Assembly (NCBI RefSeq): GCF_003589595.1
Contig: NW_020654422.1
Span: forward strand, 19,785,225-19,849,224
DNA length: 64,000 nt
Direction of reading: 5' to 3'
Source: Hyposmocoma kahamanoa
Lineage: Eukaryota; Arthropoda; Insecta; Lepidoptera; Cosmopterigidae
The notes beneath the pieces are model-generated. The model saw only the letters and a program-made list of their open reading frames with translations, made no database searches and was not told the DNA's origin. A program made the translations under genes and the position numbers. This document shows, one piece after another, positions 1 to 8,640 of this stretch (its first letter is position 1; the number at the start of each line of letters is the position of its first letter).

Positions 1-395
1 CAAACGTTAGATCCTTAATGGGGGTTTTTCAACCCTCATTGTCCCTCTTGCGAGGGCGTTGTTCTCTTATTGGATACCCTAAACTTTGTAACAAGTCGTT
101 TGTTAGTGACTTGTAACAAAATAATAAGTTACTTAGCCTCATTCTTCTTTATTGTCACGTCGTTAAATGCTATTGTCGAGTATTATTCAAAATTACCCCA
201 CTAATGCGACCTCTTTAACAACTTGAGTTATTGTATACAATAAAATAGACTTAACAACATTCTTAATATTACAAATAACAAATTGAGATGTCATTGTGAA
301 GTGATATTTTTTTATCATTACGTAATATACGCACATTTATATTATTTAATACATCAATTTCCGATTTTCAAGCAGAATAAAATATCTTAGCAATA
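1..395. other. AT-rich intergenic sequence
   Basis: No reading frame, RNA gene or repeat family found elsewhere in the window was recognised here. The short motif CTCTTGCGAGGGCG near base 50 loosely resembles the repeat shared by 13735 and 15790. Confidence 0.5.
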
Positions 396-397
396 AT

Positions 398-475
398 TTG
401 GAGACCACCGTAGCCCATTTGTTATCAGTATAGATGCTAGGTCACGTGTTCGATTCCCACTGCAGTTTTTTTTTT
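398..475 (+). repeat. tRNA-like SINE fragment
   Basis: The stretch contains a good B-box-like sequence (GTTCGATTCCC, about 448-458) about 50 bases after a weak A-box-like region, and is followed by a T-run. This is the arrangement of a tRNA-derived SINE head. It does not match families B, C or D closely, so it may be a separate or strongly diverged family. It is not a functional tRNA because no acceptor stem pairing is visible. Confidence 0.4.
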
Positions 476-570
476 GGATTTTCGTTTCAAATTTTTTTCT
501 GGTCTGGGCGTTTTAGATCAAGCCTTGGAATGGATTTCTTTACTCTGGTACTCTTAATATAGTGAATACC

Positions 571-759
571 TCAGATCCTCCTCCTTCTCTCGTCGTATCC
601 TTCAGTACTGACGGTCCTGACTTCCCCGCGGTTTCTGCAAGACAACGCTGCGCCATCTTTGGCATAGTGGAGCGCATCGTTGGACCAGAGGCCATCCTTC
701 GAACGTTTCATGTCGGTCCATCTGGTAACTATTAACTGTTCCAGGTTGTGCATGTGCAT
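571..759 (-). pseudogene. Short coding-looking fragment, probably from a retroelement
   Basis: A 62-codon minus-strand frame rich in charged residues (for example TRWTDMKRSKDG) stands out from the AT-rich surroundings by its higher GC content. The TRWTD start resembles the region downstream of the reverse transcriptase in some insect non-LTR elements, but the remainder does not, so the family is uncertain. A (TTTA)n-like stretch follows at 765-785, which may be a retroelement tail on the same strand. Confidence 0.3.
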
Positions 760-1026
760 CCACAGGTATTTTATTTATTTAGAATGAAAACTTAGCCGAC
801 ACAATACATATACAAAGTATAGTTAAAAGGTACAATTAAAATATAAAAACATTTTTTGCGCTTACAGGCTACCACAGCATCCTAGTCCTAATTATTTAAC
901 AAAAATATCGTGTTTTATTATAACATCTGGGTTTACACTTTCAAATTTATAAAGCTATAGGTTACACGGTACTATAATTACTTAATATCATTTTATTTTA
1001 ATTTTTGGTAAACGCGCATCATTTTA

Positions 1027-1334
1027 TTTAGTAGCAGTAGAGGTCCTTGTGAAAGAGTTCGTCCAAGCAAGTATTGCCACCTTACCGATTTCTGCCGCCA
1101 AGCAGTAATATCAGCATTACTGTGTTCCAGTTTTGAAGGGTAAGGGTGCCGGTGAGTTTACAGGCATATGAGACTTGTCAACTTATGTCTTAGGGTGACG
1201 GGCGCAGTGGCAGTGCCCCTCAGATCTTTGCGATTTGAAGCTCTGAGTGGCACTGCAACTGTTATGGACAGGCTTGTAGCTTACCATCAGGCGCACGACT
1301 TGTTTACCTCGTCACATGATGTTATAAAAAAAAA
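1027..1334 (+). repeat. Family A dispersed element, near full length
   Basis: Best early copy of a repeat seen nearly 30 times in this window. It starts near GTAGCAGTAGAG and passes through conserved blocks AAGTACTGCCACCTTACC, AAGCAGTAATG, GACTTGTCAACTTATGTCT and CTGAGTGGCACTGCAACTG. It ends with a block like CACTTGATATTATAAAAAA. The A-rich 3' end and absence of terminal inverted repeats suggest a non-autonomous retroposon or the 3' end of a LINE. I see no clear Pol III A and B boxes, so calling it a tRNA SINE is not justified. Copies differ by many substitutions and indels, indicating age. Confidence 0.85.
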
Positions 1335-1407
1335 TTCGTTTTCAAGCTGAGCATGAAATCATATGTATATATAATCTACATAGTAACTGCTTAAATAACT
1401 TAAACAT

Positions 1408-1425
1408 TCAACCCCCGGGGGTTGA
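1408..1425. repeat. 18-bp perfect palindrome
   Basis: TCAACCCCCGGGGGTTGA is its own reverse complement. It sits in AT-rich DNA just after a family A copy. No function is assigned. Confidence 0.9.
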
Positions 1426-1540
1426 TGACTCATGAACATCTGATCCCCTGTAAATCTATTTTAGTTAACTTTTTAACCTTCTGCCCTACCCTAGGCTAAC
1501 AATTTATTGATTACGCATAATCATAACAAAAAAAAAACAG

Positions 1541-1861
1541 TTGTTTACGGAACCCATTAGCACCTCCCCGCAGGTCATATCCGGTTCAAATCACGGGGTT
1601 ACTACCCCCAAGATGACTGGGCGATCGAAGTATGGCTTGTTACGGGGCCAATTATTATGTTATTATTATTTCTTCGGAGTCCTTCCAGGTACCATAGACA
1701 GGGCAGGAATCAACAAGCAGTTCTTTAAAGACAATGGAGAATGGGACGTAGTACGACGGGACAGTTTTCTTAGAAGCATTACAGAAGAAATAATTCAAAG
1801 GAAAGATAGGCAGAGAAAGATCTATACGAAGTTATTTAGATCAATAATGGAAAACGCCTAA
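1541..1861 (+). other. Unassigned open frame of 106 codons
   Basis: The frame is open from a TTG, so a eukaryotic initiation here is unlikely. The C-terminal half (FFKDNGEWDVVRRDSFLRS, then many K, R, E, Q) has a more protein-like composition than the background. It could be a decayed exon or transposon ORF fragment. I do not recognise a family. Confidence 0.25.
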
Positions 1862-2423
1862 TCGTATTAGGAACTCAAGGTTGGACCGTTGAATGGAGAT
1901 TGACGATTACTTTGCTACTTGTTTCGTTTACCTATTTCTTAAATTACTATTTTTAAAACTGGATTAGTTATCTTATTTACGTAATCAGGTTATTTACGAT
2001 TTATTAATAATATTGTATCTAGTACTGCAGTTCCTGCACGTGAGTCGCACTGTTGGGTGCCTAGTCGCATAAATTTTCGTTTGGTCTTATAATCAATACA
2101 CGCCTTGCGCACTTTCCGTCTGCATCTCAATTGTCTACGGACCCCCTCCGCTCACCATGTTACAGTATCATTTTTTATTTTTGAATTATTTATTGTACAG
2201 TAAAACTAAAACCATTCAACAAAAGGTTCTGCTTATTTGTAACAGAAATTTTCGTCCTACAGACTTAGATAGCTCTTCCTTAATACAGCAGACAATAATT
2301 ACAAGAACGGGTTTACGTGCACAATACAACAAAAATTATGTAATAATAAAAAAAAATTCAAAAACATTAAATTATTAAAACTACATAAATACTTATATCA
2401 ATACATATTTCGTACTGTAATAC

Positions 2424-2840
2424 CTATAAAATGGTTGGAACAGTCGATAAATAGTGCACCTTACCTCTCATTTTGAAAATTGATAAGGATATACTACCAT
2501 GAACAGTAATGGGAAGTGCGTTCCAAAGTCTGATCGCATGAACAGCGAAGGAGTGCAAATAAAAACCGGAATTGAAGGATGGAAAAGATAGCTGGGACCT
2601 AACGAGAGAGCGACAGGGCTTCTCCTGAGACCTGAGAAAGATGAAACGCTCTTTCAGAAACCCAGGAGACATAGGGTTGTGCAGAATATTATAGAGAATG
2701 GAGACAGTATGCAAATTCCTGTGGAGACGAATGGGAAGCCACTTGAGTTGACTGCGATACTGTGAGATTCGGTCATATTCACAAAGGCCAAAGATGAAAC
2801 TTATATACAGATTTTGTGACCGTTCAAGTTTATTCAGCAA
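2424..2840 (-). pseudogene. Non-LTR retrotransposon, 3' end of reverse transcriptase ORF
   Basis: The 138-residue minus-strand frame reads like the C-terminal tail of a CR1/Jockey-type LINE: an LERSQNLYISFIFGL block, a WLPIRLHRNLH block, ILYNILHNPMSPGFLKERF, and the closing AIRLWNALPITV. Such tails lie downstream of the reverse transcriptase domain. The catalytic region is absent, so this is a 5'-truncated copy, typical of aborted target-primed reverse transcription. The frame has no internal stop, suggesting it is younger than most LINE pieces here. A family B element lies just upstream of its 5' break. Confidence 0.85.
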
Positions 2841-2894
2841 CTTTTTTTGTGAAAATTCTTCAATAGTTTGTTATATAAATTTTTAATACAAACA

Positions 2895-3090
2895 TCGAAC
2901 ACTTAGAAAAATTTCTTTGATCCGGTTGGATTCAAACCAGCGTCTTCTAGCAAACCTCCCTAAAGGTTAGCCAACTAAGTCATGGAACGTACTAGCGGAC
3001 CTTACGAATTTTTCTATGTGCGTGTTGCAGATATTCGTTTTGGTTTTTAACGACTTTTTAGCCGTAGCGCGCATCTATGAGAAGTATATT
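2895..3090 (-). repeat. Family B tRNA-related element
   Basis: Reverse-strand copy of the element whose forward strand has an A-box-like block (consensus TAGCTTAGTTGG) and a B box (consensus GGTTCGAATCC), followed by CGGCCGGATCGAAGGAATT. This copy is diverged: its B box reads as GGTTTGAATCC on the minus strand. The body continues to GGTTTTTAACGACTTTTTAGCC. Confidence 0.8.
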
Positions 3091-3152
3091 TTGTCTTACT
3101 TAATTCCTTAACTTAATTACTTAAAGTCTTAACTCATAATGTGAAGAGTTTT

Positions 3153-3735
3153 GTCTACACACATATCATAAACCCTACATGATGTATTCAAAAATCGCAA
3201 ATTACGAGCAGCATAAAGGTAAACTGTTTTGTTAGAACAAATTACTTATCTGTGAAAATGTTATTATTGGTTGGTAGTAAATTACTTTTAAATATTTATA
3301 ATATTTGATGATACCTGCCCCCGTAGCATGACTACGCATGATAGTGGCGACAGTGGTGGATAAATTAGATTAACATCAAATTCGATGTTATTATTACATT
3401 CAAATTTTGAACATCTCTGAAAAACAAAACAATTTGATAGAACCTCAATTCTAATATCAGTCGAGATGAAGTTTTATTCGAAATGGAATGTCAATAGCAA
3501 ACAATTTTGACAATTTCACACGTTACTTGATATCGAACGATATGATAGTTGGGGCCGATTCTAGTTTGTCTAAGAATTAAAAATAAAAACCACCGTTGTG
3601 TGACGTGCGTGAGAAAAGTTTTTATTTGCCGCCATTTCGCGAGTCGTAACATGCGGTTCCTGAACACATCACAGAGAGCTTATAATATGTGTGTAGATAA
3701 AGCAGTGTATGTAACTGTTAGTAGTAGGCATTAAA
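3153..3735 (+). mobile_element. Family F TIR element, copy 1
   Basis: The left end (TCTACACACATATCATAA) and right end (TTATAATATGTGTGTAGA) form an imperfect inverted repeat that extends inward for about 50 bases. A second copy lies inverted at 18812-19322. The interior has no intact transposase frame, so it is non-autonomous. Relative to copy 2 it carries extra sequence near 3317-3370. I could not define a target duplication with confidence. Confidence 0.7.
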
Positions 3736-3766
3736 ACACTTATGTGATATTTTTATGAAACCCTCA

Positions 3767-3798
3767 TAAACCCTTCATAAACCCTCACTCACAAACAC
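3767..3798 (+). repeat. Short tandem repeat of a CATAAACCCT-like unit
   Basis: Three imperfect tandem units (CTCATAAACCCTTCATAAAC and continuation) lie between family F and the next reading frame. Confidence 0.7.
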
Positions 3799-3837
3799 GT
3801 AAACTATACATGACTATTATCTTTTGGAGAAAGAAAA

Positions 3838-4167
3838 ATGTTAGCACAATTTGCACTATTTCGACAAATACATACATCGTTAGTAATTAATTTAGCGAAA
3901 TTATTTTTAAAACTTTTAAAGCTGATAAGCAAAAGCAAGTTACGTGTACTTCAAAATTCTTATAAGACATTATCTGTACTTCCTAGAGCAATACATTGGA
4001 CTCAAAATAAAGTATATTCTTCTTGCGCAGTACGTTTCTTACCCCACTTAACCATACGTATTATATTTTTAATTCCAAATCAGTCCGATGTCGATAAACA
4101 TAACACAAGTCCTTTCAATTTTATATACTTAAAAGGAGTAATAACCATCAATCACGATATAATCTAA
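3838..4167 (+). CDS. Orphan ORF, 109 codons, unknown function
   Basis: It starts at an ATG after an A-rich leader and runs to TAA. The N-terminal half has Leu/Ile/Lys-rich helical composition (LAKLFLKLLKLISKSKLR). The second half is less biased (RAIHWTQNKVYSSCAVRFLP) and looks coding. A second same-strand frame follows after about 60 bases, a spacing more like a compact viral or transposon genome than insect genes. No family was recognised and expression is unknown. Confidence 0.3.
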   Translation: MLAQFALFRQIHTSLVINLAKLFLKLLKLISKSKLRVLQNSYKTLSVLPRAIHWTQNKVYSSCAVRFLPHLTIRIIFLIPNQSDVDKHNTSPFNFIYLKGVITINHDII

Positions 4168-4226
4168 ACAAAAACACGTAACTTTCACCAAAACACATTT
4201 TAAAATCGTATAAAAATATTTCATAA

Positions 4227-4472
4227 GTGTTAACTAATGGGAACGAATTCTTTGGTCAAGTTTTCGGTTCAATTAGTACTCGAGAACGGTTAGTATTCGA
4301 GCGTTTCGGTACGGCTGCCGTACGAGCTTTGATGGAGCCGCCGATTCAAACAAAATCGATAAGAAGTGCAATTCATAGCATTTTACGTGTAATTGATGAT
4401 GAATTCTCGGCCTATGGTATGACTTTTAAAACCTTATTGGAGCGAGTATTTCGTACCGTTAGTACGCACTAA
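4227..4472 (+). CDS. Orphan ORF, 81 codons, unknown function
   Basis: The frame is open from a GTG, so the true start may be upstream or lost. The product is balanced in composition (STRERLVFERFGTAAVRAL, then a helix-like RSAIHSILRVIDDEFSAYG), unlike random AT-rich frames here. It may be the remains of a gene shared with the 3838 ORF. An integrated viral fragment, a transposon gag-like piece or a decayed host exon are all possible, and I cannot choose. Confidence 0.35.
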   Translation: MLTNGNEFFGQVFGSISTRERLVFERFGTAAVRALMEPPIQTKSIRSAIHSILRVIDDEFSAYGMTFKTLLERVFRTVSTH

Positions 4473-4527
4473 CACGCACTGCATCCAATTCGTATTCATT
4501 TCGAATCTAAGACTATACAAATGTAAA

Positions 4528-4580
4528 GTAGGAGTAGAGTTCCTTGTGAGAGAGTTCGCCCAGGGAAGTACTGCCACCTT
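4528..4580 (+). repeat. Family A, 5' fragment
   Basis: Only the first approximately 53 bases (GTAGAGTTCCTTGTGAGAGA and following) are present. Confidence 0.75.
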
Positions 4581-4892
4581 AATGGCCACAAAAATTATCA
4601 AAACAATAAACACTATAAAACATTAAGAAACATTTTTTGAAAACTGAAAATACCTATAAACTTTATTTTGTAAAGAGCTTAATTGTTATTACATGAAAGT
4701 GAACATGAAAGTGAGCATGTTTTTGTACCTGTCTAGAAGTCATTCAGTTTTTTCAAGATTTTTGCTCTATTATATTATATCTTTACTTAAACAGACTGAA
4801 CTTCTTCGTCGCGGATGAAGCCGGAAGGGCTTTTGTAAGCGAAGCTTGTAATTAGTAAATAAGTATCTTTCCTGTATTTGGTGTATAAAAAA

Positions 4893-5091
4893 AAAGTAAT
4901 GTCAGCATTACGTGATGGTGAAATTATAGGCACATGGGACTTGTCAAATTACGTCTCAGGGTGACGGGCGCAGTAGCAGTGCCCCTCAGATCTTTGCGAT
5001 TTAAAGCTCTGAGTGGCACTACAATTGTTATGGACAGACATGTGTAGCTTACCATCAGACGACTTGTTCCTCCCGTCACCAGATGTCCTCG
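4893..5091 (+). repeat. Family A, 3' two thirds
   Basis: It begins at the AGTAATG block and runs to the CGTCAC block before the A-tail. It abuts a family D SINE on its 3' side. Confidence 0.8.
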
Positions 5092-5109
5092 GATTCGGGA
5101 CTGATACAC

Positions 5110-5345
5110 ATCCGACGTAATAATAATATAATTTGCCAAACAACCACACCTGGTCTCGAACTAGGGAATCTCCTTTACTATGAGTACCAGAGCAATGGAA
5201 ATTCACTTTGGGGCAATACCCAGAATACCCAGACCAGAACCAATTTAGAAAAGTGCATTTTCCACAGTGGTCCTACCGGGAATCGATCCCGGGACTTCTA
5301 CATCCATCGCCCAGACTATAAGGGTCACAGAGACCGTCAAAATAT
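5110..5345 (-). repeat. Family D tRNA-headed SINE
   Basis: On the minus strand this reads as a tRNA-like head with B box GGGATCGATTCCCGG followed by a body through CACTGTGGAAAATGCAC and GGTTCTGGTCTGGGTATTC, ending toward a (TTA)n-like tail. Similar copies lie at 8500, 8762, 22826, 40287 and 44595. The tail and Pol III boxes are standard features of tRNA-derived SINEs. Confidence 0.8.
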
Positions 5346-5431
5346 TATATGAATATTGTTTATTGCATACTACGACAAATAAATAACAAAAAAAAAAATA
5401 CAGATACAACACAGATTAAAAAAAAAGAAAA

Positions 5432-5692
5432 ATTGTAGTAGAGCTCCTTGTCAAATTGATCGTCCAGGGAAGAAGACTGCCATCTTACCTATTTCTGCGT
5501 TTCGGTTTTGAAGAGTGCAGGTAAAATGACTAACATGTGGGGCTTGTCAACGTATGTCTCAAGGTGACGGGCACAGTGGCCCTTAACATCTTTGCGATTA
5601 AAGCTCTGAGTGGCACTGCAACTGTTATGGATAGACGTGTCGCTTAACGTCATGCACACGACTTGTTCGTCCCGTTACTTAATATTATAAAA
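5432..5692 (+). repeat. Family A, near full length
   Basis: Both the GTAGAGCTCCTTGT start and the TATTATAAAAAA end are recognisable, with small internal deletions. Confidence 0.85.
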
Positions 5693-5830
5693 AAAATTAC
5701 TCCATCACCAATGAAATAATTTCAATTAAGATTCATTATGCAAATACAGACAGATATTCGATTTTGCACCTTATATATACCCACTGGTATATTCCTGTAG
5801 TGACATTGCGACATACTAGCATTATAGACA

Positions 5831-5875
5831 ATAATGCTAGCATTTTTAGAGATAATAACGCTAGCATTTTCAGAG
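5831..5875 (+). repeat. 24-bp tandem duplication
   Basis: Two units related to ATAATGCTAGCATTTTTAGAG lie head to tail, differing at two positions. They contain the palindrome GCTAGC. Confidence 0.8.
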
Positions 5876-6278
5876 CCAACATGAATTTCATAAATATTTA
5901 ATTGAACGAATACCATTTCCAACTCTATGTCAAGTTTCGTGTGATGCCAGAAGACTGTCAATGGCGGCGGCGATTCTCACACGGCTTTAGACTTACATAT
6001 TTTAACGAAGAAAAAATATTTCTCATCGTCTGTCGATAACGTCTATAGGGGAACAACCATGTTTGTTGAGTTATGTATGTACAAATTTCTTTAAAACTAA
6101 TATAACATATTTTCTTGATTTAGAAATTTTATTTTGGAATGTATTTGTAGTGCAGTGTTATTATCAAATTTATTCAAGGATATTTTTATACATGAAACTC
6201 TTCTTAAAAGCTTTTAAAAGTTACATTCAGGCTAGTGTGCATTAAACAACATTCAGTAGTGGTCAAGAGAAAAAACTG

Positions 6279-6614
6279 GGCACGCGTTAGCCGCCTCGCC
6301 CCGCGCCGCCGCCGGCTCCCCTAACCACTACGCCAGGTACGGACCCGCACGTACTGGGGGAAGGGATGATCGAAAATAATAGGGGAAGAGAATTTTTAAA
6401 TTTATATTTTTTGCAGCCGGCGCAGGTGATATAACGCGTGCGCGTGCGCCGGCGGCTCACTTGTACGTGAAGCTCCGCCAACGTCACTCGCGCGCGCTCC
6501 GAGCTCCCGCGAAGCCTTCCCCACACGCAATTTAAAAGTGCGAACAGTGTTTGGCCGACCGCCGCGCGGACAGGTCGCGTGCTCTTATCTCTCTCGCGCC
6601 CCGCGCTTACGACA
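6279..6614 (+). promoter_or_regulatory. Promoter and 5' UTR region of the achaete-scute homolog
   Basis: The DNA shifts from AT-rich to strongly GC-rich about 330 bases before the start codon. Visible motifs are GGGCACGCGTTA at 6279-6290 and a tandem pair of CGCGTG at 6435-6446 (reverse of CACGCG, the class C site bound by Hairy/E(spl) repressors). An E-box CAGGTG lies at 6423-6428 inside GCAGGTG, close to the Achaete/Scute-Daughterless consensus. TTTAAAA at 6531-6537 is a possible TATA-like element. The transcription start cannot be placed from sequence alone. The start at 6615 has an A at -3. Confidence 0.6.
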
Positions 6615-7328
6615 ATGCTACAAGAAATACAACTCGTTCAAGGTCAGACGAACTACGTAGTCGTCTCGTCCGGATATCCTTCCGCTACGTTGACTAAAAC
6701 GCCAATCGATAAACGCAACGTGCCTATCGCTCCAGCTCCTGAAAAGAACTACGTTACGCATGATACGCCGCCTAACTTGCAATACAGAAAGAAGGTTCAC
6801 TTCAGGACGAACCCGTACACCGGACCGCAGGCAGCATCGATAGCGAGACGCAATGCTCGAGAACGTAATCGTGTGAAGCAAGTGAATGATGGATTTAATG
6901 CACTTCGCCGACATCTTCCAGCGTCTGTAGTTGCTGCTTTGTCTGGAGGCGCCAGGCGGGGCTCCGGAAAGAAGCTTAGTAAAGTCGATACATTAAGAAT
7001 GGTCGTCGAATACATCAGATATCTTCAGCAACTACTGGAAGAAGGTGACGCTGCTCTTGGTATCACTCGCGATCAAGAAAATAGAGAAAACATACCAAGC
7101 AGTAACTCTCAGCAATTGACATCGGTTGACATGGATGATGGATTTTTCTACGGCAGTAGTTCTCCGTGTTCTGAGAAGGCTGGTTCCCCGGCGCCTTCGG
7201 AATGTTCTTCGGGAGTGTCCTCGGCGTATTCCGCGGTGGATCGATACGAGGTGTCAACGCAGCAACAGCTGGGCTCCATGGATGAAGACGAGCTGTTGGA
7301 TGTCATCTCCTGGTGGCAACAGAAATAG
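6615..7328 (+). CDS. ASH: Achaete-scute family bHLH proneural transcription factor
   Basis: The 237-residue protein starts at the first in-frame ATG (MLQEIQLVQG). The frame is open 12 codons further up but only from a GTG. The bHLH domain spans about residues 78-143: basic region ARRNARERNRVKQVN, helix 1 DGFNALRRHLP, an expanded loop with GGARRGSGKK typical of the family, and helix 2 LSKVDTLRMVVEYIRYLQQL. The C terminus carries the family's acidic/aromatic motif, here DEDELLDVISWWQ. Family members dimerise with Daughterless/E proteins, bind E-boxes and activate sensory or neural precursor genes. In Lepidoptera a homolog is linked to scale-precursor formation. Residues 181-206 are Ser/Pro rich with an SxxxS ladder. 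The CDS appears uninterrupted by introns. Which lepidopteran ASH paralog this is cannot be settled here. An asense identity is less likely but not excluded. No other family member lies in the window. Confidence 0.97.
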   Translation: MLQEIQLVQGQTNYVVVSSGYPSATLTKTPIDKRNVPIAPAPEKNYVTHDTPPNLQYRKKVHFRTNPYTGPQAASIARRNARERNRVKQVNDGFNALRRHLPASVVAALSGGARRGSGKKLSKVDTLRMVVEYIRYLQQLLEEGDAALGITRDQENRENIPSSNSQQLTSVDMDDGFFYGSSSPCSEKAGSPAPSECSSGVSSAYSAVDRYEVSTQQQLGSMDEDELLDVISWWQQK

Positions 7329-7335
7329 CAATAAC

Positions 7336-7564
7336 GTGAGTATTATTCATTTAATTAATCCAATTAAGGGTTTTTTTGTCGTTGATATTAAAATTGAAGT
7401 TGAAACGTAAATTATATAATAAATTAGGCAATTTAATAATCGTGGCCGCTAAAGTCTTTATTAATAAATATTAATTGCAAGCGCGCGTATTATTGCTAAA
7501 AAACAAAACCACGGTGTTATGCTTTGTTTTCTAAATATTGATAAAAACTATTCTTTGTTCACAG
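7336..7564 (+). other. Predicted 3' UTR intron of the achaete-scute homolog
   Basis: A strong donor (AAC/GTGAGT) starts 7 bases after the stop codon, and an acceptor (TTTGTTCACAG) ends at 7564, bounding a 229-base intron. Because the junction would lie less than 50 bases past the stop, nonsense-mediated decay would not be expected. Read-through of an unspliced transcript gives the same protein, since the stop precedes the donor. The prediction rests on splice consensus alone. Confidence 0.55.
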
Positions 7565-7791
7565 ATGGCAAATGTTGGCTCAACATTGGACAAATCCCTC
7601 CGAAGAATGTGCATTAATATATTTTTTATTGCATTTATAATTTATACACGAGAAGACTCTTTGAAAATCTAGTCAAACCGATAGTGCCTTAATTTCTTTA
7701 GAATGTAAGACAGCCGCTCAAATCTATTATTCAAATTTAGTAGAAATTCCACTAAATTTAATGTACTAAACTTATTTCGGAATATAATAAA
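7565..7791 (+). terminator. Probable 3' UTR and first poly(A) signal
   Basis: The first clear AATAAA downstream of the gene is at 7786-7791, inside AATATAATAAATATG and followed by a GT-rich stretch (CTGTCTGTGACAC). A sequence resembling the proneural box of fly proneural 3' UTRs lies at 7702-7714. A more distal end cannot be excluded. Confidence 0.4.
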
Positions 7792-7799
7792 TATGAATA

Positions 7800-8490
7800 T
7801 CACTTCACGACTATGAAACTGTCTGTGACACTGAACAGGGGAAAATTTCAGCAACAGGATCGTCATGGACGCTTCAATGTCCCAAAGTATATTGCGATTT
7901 CTTGTTATATTCGACTTAGTATCATTACTAACTACTTAATTAAGTTAATAACTTAAAAATGACTTAGCACACCCAACGATGACATATTTCCAAATATCAT
8001 GAAACTTTTATAAGATTATAATTACTTTTTAGAATTTATACATTGTTAAGTTCTATTCTAAGTTATTATCTTGCACTCAACTTGGTCTTACAGTAAGTTA
8101 TGATTAAGTGTATATTTGTTACCTTTAACTTAAGAACATGGAGGCTTTGTAAAACGCATTTATGGTTGTCGAGACAGTCGATGATTTTGTAAATATTTTA
8201 GATGTAAGCGCTCTTGGACAAGACGAGATTAAATTATTTATTGAATTAGATTTTTTTTTAATTTGTGTTGTTGTTTTTTTAAAGCAACGTGTATGAAAGC
8301 ATTGATACCTTTTGATGAACCAAAAGATGTATGTTAGGATCGTAGCAAGTGGAAGGTTTCCGATGGGAAAAGGGCGTGGAGGGTAATGATCACGTCGGGG
8401 TCACCATTGTACAGTTGTCGTTGTTATGGCAAGAGTTTATATGTATACTGGCTGCAGCTGACTATAGTAGGATTCCAGAAGTTAAGTATA
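7800..8490. other. Intergenic, no recognised element
   Basis: AT-rich sequence with no coding frame or repeat family shared with the rest of the window. It could hold distal 3' UTR or regulatory DNA of the proneural gene. Confidence 0.4.
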
Positions 8491-8497
8491 AACAACA

Positions 8498-8640
8498 AAT
8501 GATTCTGACAACCTCGGTGGCCCAACAGTGTGTATTGTAGACGCTGGATACGGAGGTACCGGCTTCGATTCCCGGTAGAACCAAAATAGGAAATGAACTT
8601 TCTAAATTGGTTCTGATCTGGATTTTCTGGGAAGTCTTAA
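8498..8640 (+). repeat. Family D SINE
   Basis: The tRNA-like head (ACAACCTCGGTGGCCCAACA) and B box (GCTTCGATTCCCGG) are followed by the CTAAATTGGTTCTGATCTGG body. It breaks into family A sequence at about 8640. Confidence 0.8.

Noticed and set aside
1027..1334. Family A as a Helitron
   Set aside because: No CTRR end with a preceding hairpin was seen consistently, and several copies end in A-runs.
6579..6614. Twelve-codon N-terminal extension of the proneural protein
   Set aside because: It starts at GTG. The first ATG at 6615 has an acceptable context and gives the expected family start.
6618..7015. Minus-strand frames of 98 and 72 codons opposite the proneural gene
   Set aside because: They mirror the GC-rich bHLH coding sequence and show no motif of their own.
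7126..7410. Overlapping + frame of 94 codons at the end of the proneural gene
   Set aside because: A shifted frame of the same codons that runs into the predicted intron.
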